NCBI RefSeq assembly: GCF_030272615.1
Contig: NC_081410.1
Coordinates: 574,766,263 to 574,830,262, forward strand
From: Cryptomeria japonica
Lineage: Eukaryota > Streptophyta > Pinopsida > Cupressales > Cupressaceae
Reading direction: 5' to 3'
DNA length: 64,000 nucleotides
Shown here: positions 11,526 through 22,734 of the stretch, piece after piece
Position numbering within the stretch: the first letter of the stretch is position 1
Layout of the letters: each line of letters opens with the position of its first letter
Notes under the pieces: generated by a model
Databases searched by the model: none
Told to the model about the DNA's origin: nothing
The model's input: the letters and a program-made list of their open reading frames with translations, nothing else
Made by a program: the position numbers and the translations under genes

Positions 11526-12653
11526 CCGGTGGAATATTGTATTAAATGTCCTTCAGAAGTTAAATCTTCCTACACAAACAAAGATAGATTGATGATAACT
11601 TTTTCTTTCCTTGTCTTCTTGTATTAGTTGTGGTTGACCAATCCTCCGCTTATAGGCTTTGATATCCCCTTTGCACATTTTAGGATATTCAGTCAGACCT
11701 ATTATGGGCTTCCTCTAAGCTGTGAGAGGGTCACTGACCAAGGTCTCTTTGTTCAGATATTTGTTCTGTAGACATTATAAGATCCCGTGTTAGCTTTTTC
11801 AGTCATTGATGGGGATGTTGGTACTCCATCCTATACAAATTAGAACCAAACTTCGTCCCATCTTTAAGTTTTTCATTTCCTATTTTCAGAGATTGCTAAA
11901 AGGTGGATTGCTGAATTCATCCTGGGAGTAGGCAGCTCATGGTCCTCAACTCAAAGGATAACCTACTTAAGTGGGAAGCTCTATGGCTACAACTGTAAGA
12001 GAATTGTATGGATGGTTACACGTTAAGCCAACAATTCCAATGATGGTAATCGTATTTGGCCAAAGAAGTAGAAATCAGGATAAAATCTCAATTAATTGTT
12101 AACTGGAAGCTGAGGCAAATTATATTGCCTATTTTTAAAAAAAATTGGGCACAATTTTAAAACAATTTCATGAGAGATAATAGGTTTCTTCTTTTTTGTC
12201 TATAAATACTTAAATTTTTTCAAATTTTATTACAGCGTTTTCTCAAGCATAGTTACACTGCAAAGTTTCAAACTTGTATGTTGAAAATTGGGCACAATTT
12301 TTGAGAAGTCCTTAATCCTGATTTATTGAAATGTTTAATGTCTGCTGACTTGTCCTTATAACCCTTATAATCCTGTTTAATGTCTGTTGAGTTGTCCTTC
12401 TAAATTTGAATCACCATGAACTGCCTCATCATTTTCATAGCAGATAGACTATCTAGGATATTGCTGCCGTGAAATCTATAAAATTGTAAACAGTGCAGGC
12501 TAGTTTGCATATTTACTGATTTAAACACTATCAGTGAAAACTTGAAGCATGCTAGGATAATCATATCATAGACATCAGTATTGTCAAGGTGGTTTGATAG
12601 TTTTCTTTTGTTGGATCATATCCGGGTTTAGCCCTCATGAGGTATAATGCCAA
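11526..12653. other. no gene; diverged flank with weak copia-like patch
   Basis: The first ~75 bases repeat, with mismatches, the sequence at 8455-8530. Near 12050-12130 a short plus-strand patch (KK followed by LEAEANYIA) faintly resembles the copia RNase H motif TEAEY. That is too weak to call alone. The rest looks like ordinary intronic or intergenic plant DNA. Confidence 0.35.
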
Positions 12654-13459
12654 TGTCATGCCCCCGCCAAGTTTAAGATCACAGGACTTACAGAGACCGG
12701 ATTGCAGATTTTATTGGATCACAGTCCTTGGAAGTGTAATAGAGGCAATGTAAATATGGAGGCACCAAGATTCCCAGCAATTCCTAAAATAATAAAAGCA
12801 TTTAAATAAAATAAAATTAAGAGTATCATTGGCAGCAATTCCTAAAGGCATTCAATTTAAAATTAAATCAAGAGTTCAAGACAGCGATTAAGAATGAAAG
12901 GTTGGAGGGTTGTGACTCTCTCAATAATAAGATAAAAAGGGGAGATAATTCCTTGGGAAGAGAGGATCATAGAAGCATCGTTCAAGCATTCACTTATCAG
13001 TTCATCAAGAAATATCAATCAGCAAATATCAATCAAGCAATCAATCTTGACTTTGAGGAAGTGACTTGCAAATAGGGAGGACAAAAACCTTTCCAAGTTC
13101 ACGAGAGGTTAAGGACGAAAACCCTTATTGCTCTTATCAAGTTTGGATGAAATCCCAAATCTTGATCAAGGAGGACAAAAACCCTCCAAGGTGGACTAAG
13201 TTTTTAAGGATGAAAACTGTTGAACACTCTTGGCAATCTAAGGACAAAAACCCTTGATATTGCCAGTGGTGAGTTAGGGATGAAACCCTCTAATTCGACA
13301 GATTTGAAAGCATTTCAAGATATGATTTTTTTAGAATTAGCTCATGATTTATTGATCTGAATATTATAATAAATTCATAATTTTTGACAAAGACATTATT
13401 ATTTCAAGGATTATTGTTTTAAGCAAAAATCAGCAATATCCTAAAAAAGGGACACTACA
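12654..13459. mobile_element. solo LTR with perfect 5 bp target duplication
   Basis: An 806 bp block starting TGTCATGCCC and ending GGGACACTACA, flanked on both sides by GCCAA (12649-12653 and 13460-13464), an exact target duplication. There is no internal coding sequence, so it is best read as a solo LTR left by recombination between two LTRs. Between 13075 and 13290 it carries six copies of a motif close to AAGGACAAAAACCCTT. Confidence 0.85.
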
Positions 13460-13702
13460 GCCAATGTCTTTGATCATCTTTCTGTGCTTGGCTTTTTTTG
13501 TATCAGCCAAATGAGGTTTGTACCTCGCTTTTAGTTTAATATAATATTTACCTTTTTTTTGGGAAAAGAGGAGGGAAAAACTGATTGAAATTTCTGAGTC
13601 ACATTGATCTTGTTTGGTTATTTGTGAACATTAATATATTTCCTTTTCTTTTTTTTCTTGTTTCTGTGTTGTCTATTACCTAATTATTCCATATTATAAC
13701 AG

Positions 13703-13795
13703 GATGATGTCAAGGACTGGAGCATTGATATACTCACAGATGCATTTACAAGAGCTGAGGAGAATATTCAACACAATTTAAGAGGCAATCGCTAA
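13703..13795 (+). CDS. candidate terminal exon of an unidentified host gene
   Basis: A pyrimidine-rich stretch ends in an acceptor (TTATAACAG at about 13694-13702), followed by 30 open codons and TAA at 13793-13795. The peptide begins DDVKDWSIDILTDAFTRAEE and is charged and plausibly helical. An AATAAA lies ~140 bases downstream. I do not recognise the protein and found no upstream exon inside the window; conifer introns can be very long and the upstream region is filled with transposable elements. It is the only sequence here that looks like a host gene piece. It could also be a retained exon of a pseudogene or a chance reading frame. Confidence 0.35.
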   Translation, partial: DDVKDWSIDILTDAFTRAEENIQHNLRGNR

Positions 13796-13937
13796 TCAGT
13801 TCATTACACAGGCAACGAATTTTGAAGCAATGCATGGTTTAGAACAGCTACGTGCATAAACCAATAGAACAAAAAGTAAGCAGTGTAACATTGTAAATGT
13901 AAGTTGGCTTGATGGATGTTCACTTGCTTGTATCTCA

Positions 13938-13943
13938 AATAAA
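13938..13943 (+). promoter_or_regulatory. possible polyadenylation signal
   Basis: An AATAAA hexamer about 140 bases after the stop codon of the candidate terminal exon, in T-rich context. Plausible as the near-upstream poly(A) element of that transcript, but a single hexamer is weak evidence. Confidence 0.3.
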
Positions 13944-14334
13944 TTTCCTGGTAGGAATTAGTAATTACTTTCTGGGAACCTTTTTTAAGTTGTTCCCTAG
14001 AAACTCTTGCTCAAATTTTGTCTAATTTTATGTTTTTTACTTTTATTGGTCCCTCTGATTTGTTTTTCACTACATCTTACAAATCTCACCATGTTCTCAT
14101 GTTTCTGCAAAATTTCTAATGGATCAATAAAGTTATTTTTCATTAATACTGCCAAGATTTGGATTCTAGCATGTGATTATTGTCAGTCTTTTTCATTTTC
14201 ATAATAATCAAAATGTGTTGAATTCCACAATTAGAGCCACTGCTATATATTCTTTATATGATTTGGTCACATTTGGATCATTTGTCTTATGCATCAGTCA
14301 AAGCATCCAATATGTCTTTGTCTTATTCTTTTTT

Positions 14335-14692
14335 AGTAAGTTGGTTCCCAAAAAAAAGGTTAGGAACTTGCCCTTGTCTTGTCTTTGATAAGTTTTGTAA
14401 TAAGGCTACGTTTCCTTCACATGATGTCTGGTTATCGATGGCATGTATTTATTTCTGGCCAACTTACCTGAGATTGTAGGTTGGTTCCCAAAAAAAAGGT
14501 TAGGAACTTTCCCTCGACTTGTCTCTGATAAGTTTTGTAATAAAGCTACATTTAGTAGGTTGGTTCTCAAAAAAAAGTTTAGGAACTTGCCCTCGACTAG
14601 TCTTTGATAAGTTTGTAATAAAGCTACGTTTCCTTAACATGATGACTGGTTATTGATGGCACGTATTTATTTCTGGCCAACTTACCAGAGAT
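14335..14692. repeat. local tandem repeat, three unequal copies
   Basis: Three copies start with a GTTGGTTCCCAAAAAAAA-type motif followed by GGTTAGGAACTT (near 14338, 14480 and 14556). The first and third (~140 bp) run through GATAAGTTTTGTAATAAGGCT and on to TTTCTGGCCAACTTACC. The middle copy is cut short at about 75 bp. Confidence 0.85.
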
Positions 14693-15283
14693 TGTTGATT
14701 TGGAAAACATAAATTTTCCAATACCGTGTAAACTGTTTTGTTGTGAGCTGTGAAACCAAGTTACAACTGTCTCCTTTTAGATCCTTCGTGACCATTGTAT
14801 TGTTTTAATCGTTTGCATATAGAGTGTCTGAACGAATATTATAAATGTACACTAGCTGGTTCTTGATTTCATATTAGATATATGATTACTAAAATGTTAT
14901 TAGGAAGTAGTTGTCACTGGGTAATCTTGTTCAACTGGGAAAAGCTAAACATGATAGCGTAAAAAGTACACATTACTACAGATACTGAGTTCCAATTGGA
15001 TGGATACATTAATAACATCACTAGAAAAATCGAAGTATTCAATGTTGACTAAAAAATTGAAGTGGTTAAAACCACAGAAGCAATAGTCTGCAAAAAATCG
15101 CGATCCCGATTCACAAAAAAATCATTGACCAAATTTTCAATGATTTTTTCATTTTAATTGCATTAAAATCATGTTAGAAAATGCAAAAAATGGTCAAAAA
15201 AGTGAAAAAAATCATAGTAAAAACTTGCAAAACCCTAGAAAAACTCGTGAAGTTACTGAATTGCTTAGAAATAGGGTTGATCC
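14693..15283. other. no gene; insertion target of copia A
   Basis: AT-rich. A perfect hairpin (arms AAAAAATCATTGA and TCAATGATTTTTT) lies at about 15116-15149. The last bases, GATCC at 15279-15283, are the left copy of the copia A target duplication. Confidence 0.5.
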
Positions 15284-16031
15284 TGTTAAAACATGAACCA
15301 GAAAGATAAATCTCAAAATCTGAAACTAGAAAAATTAATAAGAACAAAATACACAATTTTTTTATCCCAGGAGAACTCTCCATTTGAGGGTGAAATTTTT
15401 TTTATTGAAGGTACAAATTTAAATACAGAGCTCTCAAGCTCAACAAGCAGTCATCTAATCATGATTGATAGCACTTAACAAACAAAAGAAGACGCTGACA
15501 ATATCACAGCTAACTGAAGGCTTTTACAAATCTGCTAACAAATATCACAATCAGTCATCTAATCATGATTGATAGCACTTAACAAACAAAAGAAGAAGCT
15601 GACAATTTCACAACTAATTGGAGGCTTTTAGAAATAGGGTTGATCTTGTTAAAACATGAACCGGAAAGATAAATCTCAAAATCTGAAACTAGAAAAATTA
15701 ATAAGGAAACAAGATACACAAAAATTTTATCCCAGGAAAACTCTCCACCCGAAGGTGAAAAATTCAGCCACACCAAAAATCAAGTTTTATTGAAGGTACA
15801 AATTTAAATACAGAGCTCTCAAGCTTAACAATCAGTCATCTAATCATGATTGATATCACTTAACAAACAAAAGAAGAAGCTGACAATATCACAACTAACT
15901 GAAGGCTTTTACTAATCTGCTAACAAATATCACAATCAGTCATCTAATCATGATTGATAGCACTTAACAAACGAAAGAAGAAGCTAACAATATCACAGCT
16001 AACTGAAGGCTTTTAGAAATAGAGTTGATCC
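15268..16031. repeat. tandem amplification of LTR end plus host flank
   Basis: Two extra partial copies of the copia A LTR end lie in front of the full 3' LTR. Each repeat begins with the flank motif GAAATAGGGTTGATCC (15268, 15631, then 16016) followed by TGTTAAAACATGAACC, with unit lengths of 363 and 385 bp. Each unit also contains internal ~110 bp duplications around AATCATGATTGATAGCAC. Because host flank is part of the unit, the amplification happened after insertion, probably by unequal exchange or slippage. Confidence 0.8.
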
Positions 16032-16765
16032 TATTAAAACATGAACCAGAAAGGTAAATCTCAAAATCTGAAACTAGAAAAAATAATAAGAACAAGATAC
16101 ACAAAAATTTTATCCCAAGAAAACTCTCCACCCGAGGGTGAAAAATTCAGCCACACCAAAAATCAAGTTTTATTGAAGGCACAAATTTAAATGCGGAGCT
16201 CTCAAGCTTAACAATCAGTCATCTAATCATGATTGATAGCACTTAACAAACAAAAGAAGAAGTTGACAATATCACAACTAACTGAAGGTTTTTACAAATC
16301 TGCTAACAAATAGACTTGTTGAAGAAGAAATGAACCAAAATCTTCACACATGACGATGGAATCTTTCTTCTGAACTTCACTCATTTCCTGAAAAGCAATC
16401 TGCAATACTTGATAATGACAGAGCAAGCCAAATATCAATAATGCCAAGAAAGATGAAGATTCAACACTTCACATAAATAATACTAAAAAATGACAGTTAC
16501 ATTGTAAAACGATTCATACACCAATATAAATCAAGCCACTAAGGCAAAGAAAATTGAAACTCTCAACAGATAAGATACGAAGAGAAAGGAAAATAACGTT
16601 TTTCTAGCTAGCACTCATGACATTGACGGCAAACAAGAAACTCGATACATATATAGATGTAATGAAGCAAATAAGAAACCAACAGAAACAATAAGAATGA
16701 ATAAGGAAGATAGAAATACAACCAAACAAATAAAATGAAGTCTCCTGCAGCTACAATCATTTACA
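16032..16765 (-). repeat. 3' LTR of copia A
   Basis: Matches the right LTR (34228-35020) over its length with scattered mismatches, and ends (in plus-strand sense) at ATCATTTACA. On the minus strand it starts TGTAAATGATTG directly after the polypurine tract. Together with the amplified partial copies the left LTR region is about 1.48 kb, against 793 bp on the right. Confidence 0.85.
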
Positions 16766-16774
16766 CTCCCTCTT
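16766..16774 (-). other. polypurine tract of copia A
   Basis: Reads AAGAGGGAG on the minus strand immediately before the LTR start TGTAAATG. Copia B uses the same PPT sequence (26747-26757). It primes plus-strand DNA synthesis in LTR elements. Confidence 0.8.
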
Positions 16775-16799
16775 ACCAAATGAGATATCATTTACAGAT

Positions 16800-17010
16800 A
16801 TTCAAGTCACGGAGTCTCTGAACATGACAAACACAATATGAAAACAACAAAATTTAATCACGGATTCTCTCAACGTGATAGGCATCATGGATTCACTCAA
16901 CATGATGTTCACCATGGCTACTCCCATAAGTGAAATAACACAAGCTCTCATCACGGAGTCACTCAATGTGATGTTGTCATGGAGTCTCTCAACATGACAT
17001 CCACTATGGC
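16800..17010 (-). repeat. short-period repeat between pol and 3' LTR of copia A
   Basis: Four to five degenerate units built on TCATGTTGAGTGAATCCATGATG (minus sense), spaced 40-60 bp and partly self-complementary. One unit matches the sequence at 26630-26660 of copia B (ATCACGTTGAGTGATTCCGTGATG-like), so the repeat is shared by both families at the same position. It lies after the pol stop codon at 17145 and is therefore untranslated. Confidence 0.75.
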
Positions 17011-17144
17011 TACTCCCATAAGTGAAAAGAGCCTCAAGGACTTTCACCTCAAATTTCTCCGTCACAGAGAAAAATGCATTACAAGGGATTGCACCTCGAA
17101 CTTCTCCCTGACAGAGAAGAACTCATTAACAACATATAAAAGAT

Positions 17145-17544
17145 TCATTGAAGTTGAGATTCTCTCTCAGCAAGAGCATCATTCTCCACAATACCAAGCT
17201 TGTCTCAAAAATAACAAAACTTCACTCTAGGAAGTGGCTTGGTAAGAATGTTTGTTGTTTGCTCTTCTGTGCAAATTTACTTGAGCTCCATTGCTTTCCT
17301 TTGAACCATATCTCTCAAGTAATGATATTTTATTTCCACATGCTTCGTTCTATCATGGAAAACAACATTAACCGAAAGCTTCACACAACTTTGGTTATCA
17401 CAAAGAATCATTGTAGGTTCCAGAGGTTGTCCAAACAGTCCTGCAAGAAGCTTTCGAAGCCACACTGCTTCTCGAGCTGGTATAGCAGCTGCAACATATA
17501 CAAATTATGTTGTACTTTGAGCCACACATGATTGCTTCTTGTTG
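17145..17544 (-). pseudogene. copia A RNase H, C-terminal part
   Basis: The minus strand reads EAVWLRKLLAGLFGQPLEPT, CDNQSCVKLS and HDRTKHVEIKYHYLRDMVQ, then TKPLPRVKF, with a stop at 17145-17147. These are the classic C-terminal copia RNase H and tether residues. The reading frame has a nonsense codon in the TTEAEY motif and another after RKAMELK. The N-terminal half of the domain lies at 27716-27846, on the far side of copia B. With B and one target copy removed, the frame passes straight through the SKKQS motif. Confidence 0.9.
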
Positions 17545-17994
17545 TGTTGATGTTTGTAGCTATGATCAAATTCCTTCTATGGGCCGATATAACTAATATA
17601 ATTGTCTAATTGGCCTATCGGCCTTAGACAGTCATAGATACGAAATTATATGTTTATAACTACCAGAGTTCTATGACTCACCATGACTTGCCAAAATCTC
17701 AGTAACTCGGCTCGGACCCAACGAGTCCCGAGTCCATGACTCGATCGATGGAAAATACCGAAAAAGTAAAATAAAAAGTAAAAACACGTTAAACAATGGT
17801 TTTACTTGCTTTTTTTTTCATTTATATTTGATTCTATGTTGTAAAAGGCATCTCATTTCATTCTATTGAAAAAATAGGAGGAGAAGAGTGAGTTGTGAGG
17901 AAAAATAAGAGAGCATAGTAGGGCAACCAACAAGGAGTAGTAAAATTTCTTCAACAAATCACATTGGGGCAGTGTAATACTTGCATTTGGTGCA

Positions 17995-18462
17995 TCAAAG
18001 GCTCGTTAGAGAGGATTGAAATATGTTTGAGCGCAATTGGAGTATGTTTGAGCACACACTCCAAGAGGCGCAATAGACTGTCTGTGGAGAGGTTGAATAA
18101 TCTAGTATTTGTTCATTACAACCTCCGTCTTAGATAGAAACAGGTTATGGACCATGACAACACCCCAATCACGCTAGCGGAGGTTGATCCAGAATCTGAG
18201 TGGATCAGTGAAGCTACAGATCCAATCTTTAGTGATGAGGACTTAGATTGGATTGACTAGGTAGATATAGAGGTTGAGGTTGTAGCGATGGCAGAGGAGG
18301 AGGTTAGAGCGCGAGCAGAGCCAGAGCCAAAGCTAGAGCCAGACATAGCTGATGTTGGTGAGGGTAGAATGGAGTCAAGGGCAGAGAGTATGGCTGCTGA
18401 CGCATCTAGGACCTACCTTAGACGCCTTCGTAGGAAGGACCCAGACTCCTTTGAGCCATAGA
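17995..18462 (+). pseudogene. hAT_C remnant of hAT-1
   Basis: Matches the last ~450 bp of the hAT-2 transposase (ERNWSMFEH, HNRLSVE, the acidic tail with DWID and VEVVA, near 18035-18300), with stops such as TAG at about 18258. Just upstream, 17880-18010 matches the leader of hAT-2 (about 18925-19075). The join at about 18010-18030 therefore deletes everything between leader and dimerisation domain. Confidence 0.8.
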
Positions 18463-18656
18463 TTTATAGTTGTTTTACTTTTGATATATGTGTGGAATTG
18501 GAACATTTGAATTTTGATGTCATGGATTTCATATTCCATGAGTTTTGTAATATTGTTACATTTTACACTTTATATATCTATGGTTATTGGTTGCTATTTC
18601 CTTCAGCTACAATTTGTGTTTATAGTCAAGAGATTAGAAAATCGCCCCAAAATCAC

Positions 18657-18800
18657 CAAACTCGGCGAGTCCGAGCCCGAGACATGCTCGCCGAGTCTTT
18701 GAAGCTCGGACTCGGGCTCGACTGAGTCTGGTGAGCAAACTTGCTAGACTCACCGAGTTTGGCATAAAATCGCCAAACTCCGCGAGTCTTGTGCCTGGGA
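18657..18800. repeat. GACTCGG-type subterminal repeats, left end of hAT-2
   Basis: At least eight copies of short motifs around ACTCGGCGAGTC/GACTCGG in both orientations. The same motif class clusters at the right end (22623-22734), at the right end of hAT-1 (22885-22965) and at its left end (17700-17745). Placement just inside each terminus fits transposase-binding subterminal repeats of hAT elements. Confidence 0.75.
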
Positions 18801-19424
18801 CTCGACCAGCAACAAGGCCCAAAAAAAGCCAAAAATTTTTTCTAAAGTTTTTTGAACTTCATTTTTTATGTTATTTATCCTCCAACCCTAAAAGTGAACT
18901 TCATTTCATTCATTTGGAAAAATAGGAGGAGAAAAGTGAGTTGTGAAGAAAAACAAGGGTGCATTGAAGAAAAACCAGAAAGGAGGAAGCTCAAGATTTC
19001 TTCCATTTATCACATTGGGGTTGCATTGTGTTTGGATTTGGTACATCAAGAGTTGGATAGGAAGAGTTTGCAACTCATTTGAAGCTTGTTGCAAAAGGTA
19101 CAATTGTTTTTTTGAAGATTTTTTTGTTTCTTGTATGCAAAAATTCCATTTTCTATTCATTTATTTTGAAAGTTTTACATTTTCTTCCAAAATCTTTTGT
19201 ATGTTTGTATGTTACTATGTAGTATGTAGTATGTAGTTGTACTATGTAGGGTTTGTAATTTTTTTTTGTTAAAAAGTTACAATTTAAAAAAAAAAAAATT
19301 AGAAACCCTACCTTAGTTTTTTTGAATGTATGTATTAATTTCATTTTGTATTTGTAATGTTTTATTGCAACAAACTTCACTTTATTATTTGCCTCAACTT
19401 CAAGTTTCACAAAACTATCCTACA

Positions 19425-22153
19425 ATGTCTATTTCAGCTTCTAGACCCCCCATTAGAAAGGACCTTGCTTGGAAATATCATGAAGATTTTCCAGGGCAAA
19501 GAAAGGGGCAAACAAAATGTATATTTTGCAAAACAATATTCCATGGAAGTATATATAGACTGAAATACCATATTTCTGGTGTGCGTGGACATGATGTCGA
19601 ACCTTGCCTTAAAGCACTCCTTGAGGTCGCACATGATTGTTATGTAATGGTTGAGGAAAATGAAAGGAAAAAGAAGCAAAAGGAGGATCGAGTGGCCATT
19701 GGGAGAGGCAACTTTAGGAAGAGGGACACAATTAGGTTGTGTTGAAGGCCCTTCTTCCTTACCTCCATATCGTCCCACTTAGTTTGCTACTGCTGGTGTT
19801 GGTGCTTCCGCTTCTACTTCTGTAAGTGGCAGTGCCACTGCCACTTCTCATGTTCCTAGCACTAGTAGTTGTAGTGGGAGTGTTAGCATTGGACCTAGGA
19901 TTCGTAAATCTAGGTTGGATACCTTCTTTGTGCCTTGCACTACTCCTGGGTCCCAACAGTTGCTTGAGAGCATGGGTTGGAACAAGGAGGTTCATGATAC
20001 AGCTAAAATGGCAGTTGGCAGGTTTTGGGTCTATGACAGTGTTCCATTCTTTACAACCAGGTGAATGTTTTATGTTTGATTGTTTTAATTTTTATACTTT
20101 GATTCTTCGTTTTATTTTTTCTCGTACATACTACATAGTACATACATAACTTATCTCCTTGAATTTATTTGTGACAGGTCTCCTTATTGACAAGAAATGG
20201 TTGATGCCCTTACCATATGCGGGGTGGGGTTCAAAGCCCCTTCTGAGTCTGATTTGAGGGGACCCATTTTGACTCAATTGGTGAATGATGTGAAGAAGGA
20301 ATTAGGTGAACAACGCCAGATATGGAGCACTAAAGGTTGCACCATCATGACCGATGGTTGGACGGATAGGAGAAATAGAACTCTCCTTAATTTTCTTGTT
20401 TCTTCCGTAGGTGATTGAATAATTTTAGTTTCATTTAGTCTTTAATTTTTTATTTTTTATTTAATGGTTTATTGAATGATCATTGATCTTGCTTTATTTT
20501 TTCATTTTAGGGGGCACCGTTTTCATCAAGTCCATTGATGCCTACGCCCATTGCAAGAATGCCACCTACCTATGTGAGCAGATAGAGGAGGTGATTGATA
20601 AGGTGGGTGAGGAGAACGTGGTACATGTGGTGACCGACAATGCAACAAATTATATTGCTGCAAGTAAACTTTTGATTACAAACTAACTTTGTTTGCAAAT
20701 TAATTACTATTTTGTAACTCCATTAATTACAATGCAACAAATTATGTTGTTGCAGGTAGACTATTGATGGAGAGGCACCCATCTATAGTTTGGACTCCAT
20801 GTGCTACCCATTGCATTGACCTCATGTTGGAGGATATTGGAAAACTCCCATGGGTCAAGAGATGTGTAGAAAGGGCGAGAAATGTGTGCAAATTTGTATA
20901 TAATCACTCATGGGTGTTGGCTCTTATGAGACAATACACAGAGCAAAAGGATTAGCTCCTTCAGGAATCACAAGATTTGCCACAAACTTCATCACATTGC
21001 AGTCCATGCTTTGTTGTAAGTCGGCCTTGAGACATATGATTATTGGTGAGGAGTGGTTTTCTTCATCTTATGTTGGTACCCCTACAGAGAAAGATATGGT
21101 AGATTGCATTTTTGATGAGCGATACTTTTGGGTCCCTTGTGATGAGATAGTGAAGGTAAATTTTTTATAAATTCTACAATATAACTTTTTGTTTTATAAC
21201 TTATTATATATATTCTCTTATTTGCTCATTTTTCTAAATTACACAATATTTTTAGTTTTGCAGTTTGTTAAGCCCTCGGTGGTTTTGTTTCGAGTTGTGG
21301 TTGGAGAAAAGCCTGCAATGGGCTACATATATGAGGGCATGGATAGGGCGAAGGAGGGCATCAAATCTGTCTATGAAGGAGATGAGAGCAAGTATGGTCC
21401 CATTTGGGAGATCATTGATAGGAGATGGCATCATCAGCTTTATAGGACCATCCATGCAACAACCTATTATCTGAATCCGACATTCCATTTTATCCCTTCT
21501 TTCAAGGCTGATGTGGAGGTCCTTAATGGGCTATACTCGATCATGGAGAAGATAGCACCTGCTGGTACTACTCAGATAGAGCTTATTTGAGAGCTACAAT
21601 TGTTATCAAATGCACAAGGGGAGACCACTCGTCCTATCGCCAAAGACTGTAGGACAACTATGATGCCAAGTAAAAATAAATTGTAAGGCTTAATTTTAGT
21701 TTTATTGTATATTGTTAAATGAGTTTATGAGTGAGATTGATTTTATTTATTTTTATCATTTCAAACTCAGATAATTGGTGGAGCTTTTTTGGCCCAATAA
21801 CACCAAATATTCAGAAGTTGGCCATTCGCATCTTGAGCCAACCATGCAACACATCTGGTTGTGAGCGCAATTGGAGTATGTTTGAGCACATACACTCCAA
21901 GAGGCACAATAGATTATCTGTGGAGAAGATGAATGATCTCGTCTTTGTTCACTACAACCTCCACCTGAGAATGAGAAATAATGCATTAGTTGACATCTCT
22001 CGTATCATTCTAGATGAGGTTGATCTAGATGCAGAGTGGGCTACTGAGATAGATCCTGTGGCTGTCTTTAGTGATGATGACACTGATTGGATCGACCAAG
22101 TAGACATAGAGGTTGAGGTTGTAGCCATGGTAGAGGAGGAGCAGGGAGCATGA
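19425..22153 (+). pseudogene. hAT-2 transposase (BED finger, DUF659, hAT_C), disrupted
   Basis: Start ATG at 19425. Exon 1 encodes a BED zinc finger (CIFCKTIFHGSIYRLKYHISG). Later exons carry the DUF659 core (TDGWTDRRNRTLLNF, FIKSIDAYAHCKNA, ENVVHVVTDNATNY, WTPCATHCIDLML) and the hAT_C dimerisation domain (LSQPCNTSGCERNWSMFEHI, YNLHLRMRN). Likely introns with GT..AG ends are 20061-20177, 20411-20510, 20664-20755, 21156-21263 and 21669-21770. Breaks: a frameshift near 19730, TAG near 19788, TGA near 20188, a frameshift near 20955 and TGA near 21588. The enzyme would bind the element ends and cut and paste it in the nucleus. It is now non-functional, but the order and spacing are complete, so it decayed fairly recently. 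Confidence 0.88.
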
Positions 22154-22622
22154 GTAGAGAGGAGATTCAGAGGCAGATATTGATAGTGACACAGATGTTC
22201 CTGATGTTGGTGAGCATGGCATGGTGTCACAGGGAGTGGCTATGGCTGTCGAATCATGCAAGACCTACCTTAGACGCTTTCGCAGGGGGTCGAGGCCAGA
22301 GGGTGCACGCTCCTCTGAGCCATAGGCTTGTAGTCTTGTAGTTGTATTTACCTTTGGTATTTGTGTGGAACATTTGATGATGATCATATGATGACATGGA
22401 TTTTTTATTCCATGAGTTTTGTAATATTGTATACATTTGACAATATTTATATATCTATGTTTGTTATTTCCTTCAGCTACAATTTGCGTTTATGCTTATG
22501 TGATTGATGTATACTTGTGTATGTAATCAAATGAGCCAAGTTTGATGATGTTATCGTGTCTTTAAGGCGTATTCAATAAAGGGTGCATGAAACAAGTTTT
22601 AAATCTTTAAATTTATTGAGTT

Positions 22623-22734
22623 TTTCACTTTCTCGAGTCCAACCGAGTCTAAAGCCGAGTCTGACTCCGAGTCCCGAGTTCGAGTCTGGGTCGGCCATGC
22701 TAAGTCCGAGCCGAGTTCGAGTCTCGTTTCTTTG
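22623..22734. repeat. GACTCGG-type subterminal repeats, right end of hAT-2
   Basis: Dense CGAGTC/GACTC/CCGAG units (CGAGTCCAACCGAGTC, CCGAGTCTGACTCCGAGT and so on) immediately before the terminus. The upstream tract 22490-22620 is repeated at 22745-22870, because the latter is the corresponding end of hAT-1. Confidence 0.75.

Larger units (their letters stand above)
18627..22734 (+). mobile_element. hAT-2, near-complete hAT transposon nested in hAT-1
   Basis: Starts CAAGAGATTAG and ends TCTCGTTTCTTTG. Both ends resemble those of hAT-1 (shared CCAAAATC...AACTCGGC at the left, CGTTTCTNTG at the right). The flanks GTTTATAGT (left) and GTTTATACT (right) agree in eight of nine bases; the exact 8 bp frame is uncertain by 1-2 bases. 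In hAT-1 the tract before the insertion (GCTACAATTTGTGTTTATA) continues after it (GTTTATACTAATGTGATC), paralleling the uninterrupted version inside hAT-2 at 22478-22520. It carries a transposase gene with introns (19425-22153) that is now broken. Confidence 0.85.

Noticed and set aside
12050-12130. Copia RNase H motif (LEAEANYIA)
   Set aside because: A single weak patch with adjacent stops; insufficient alone.
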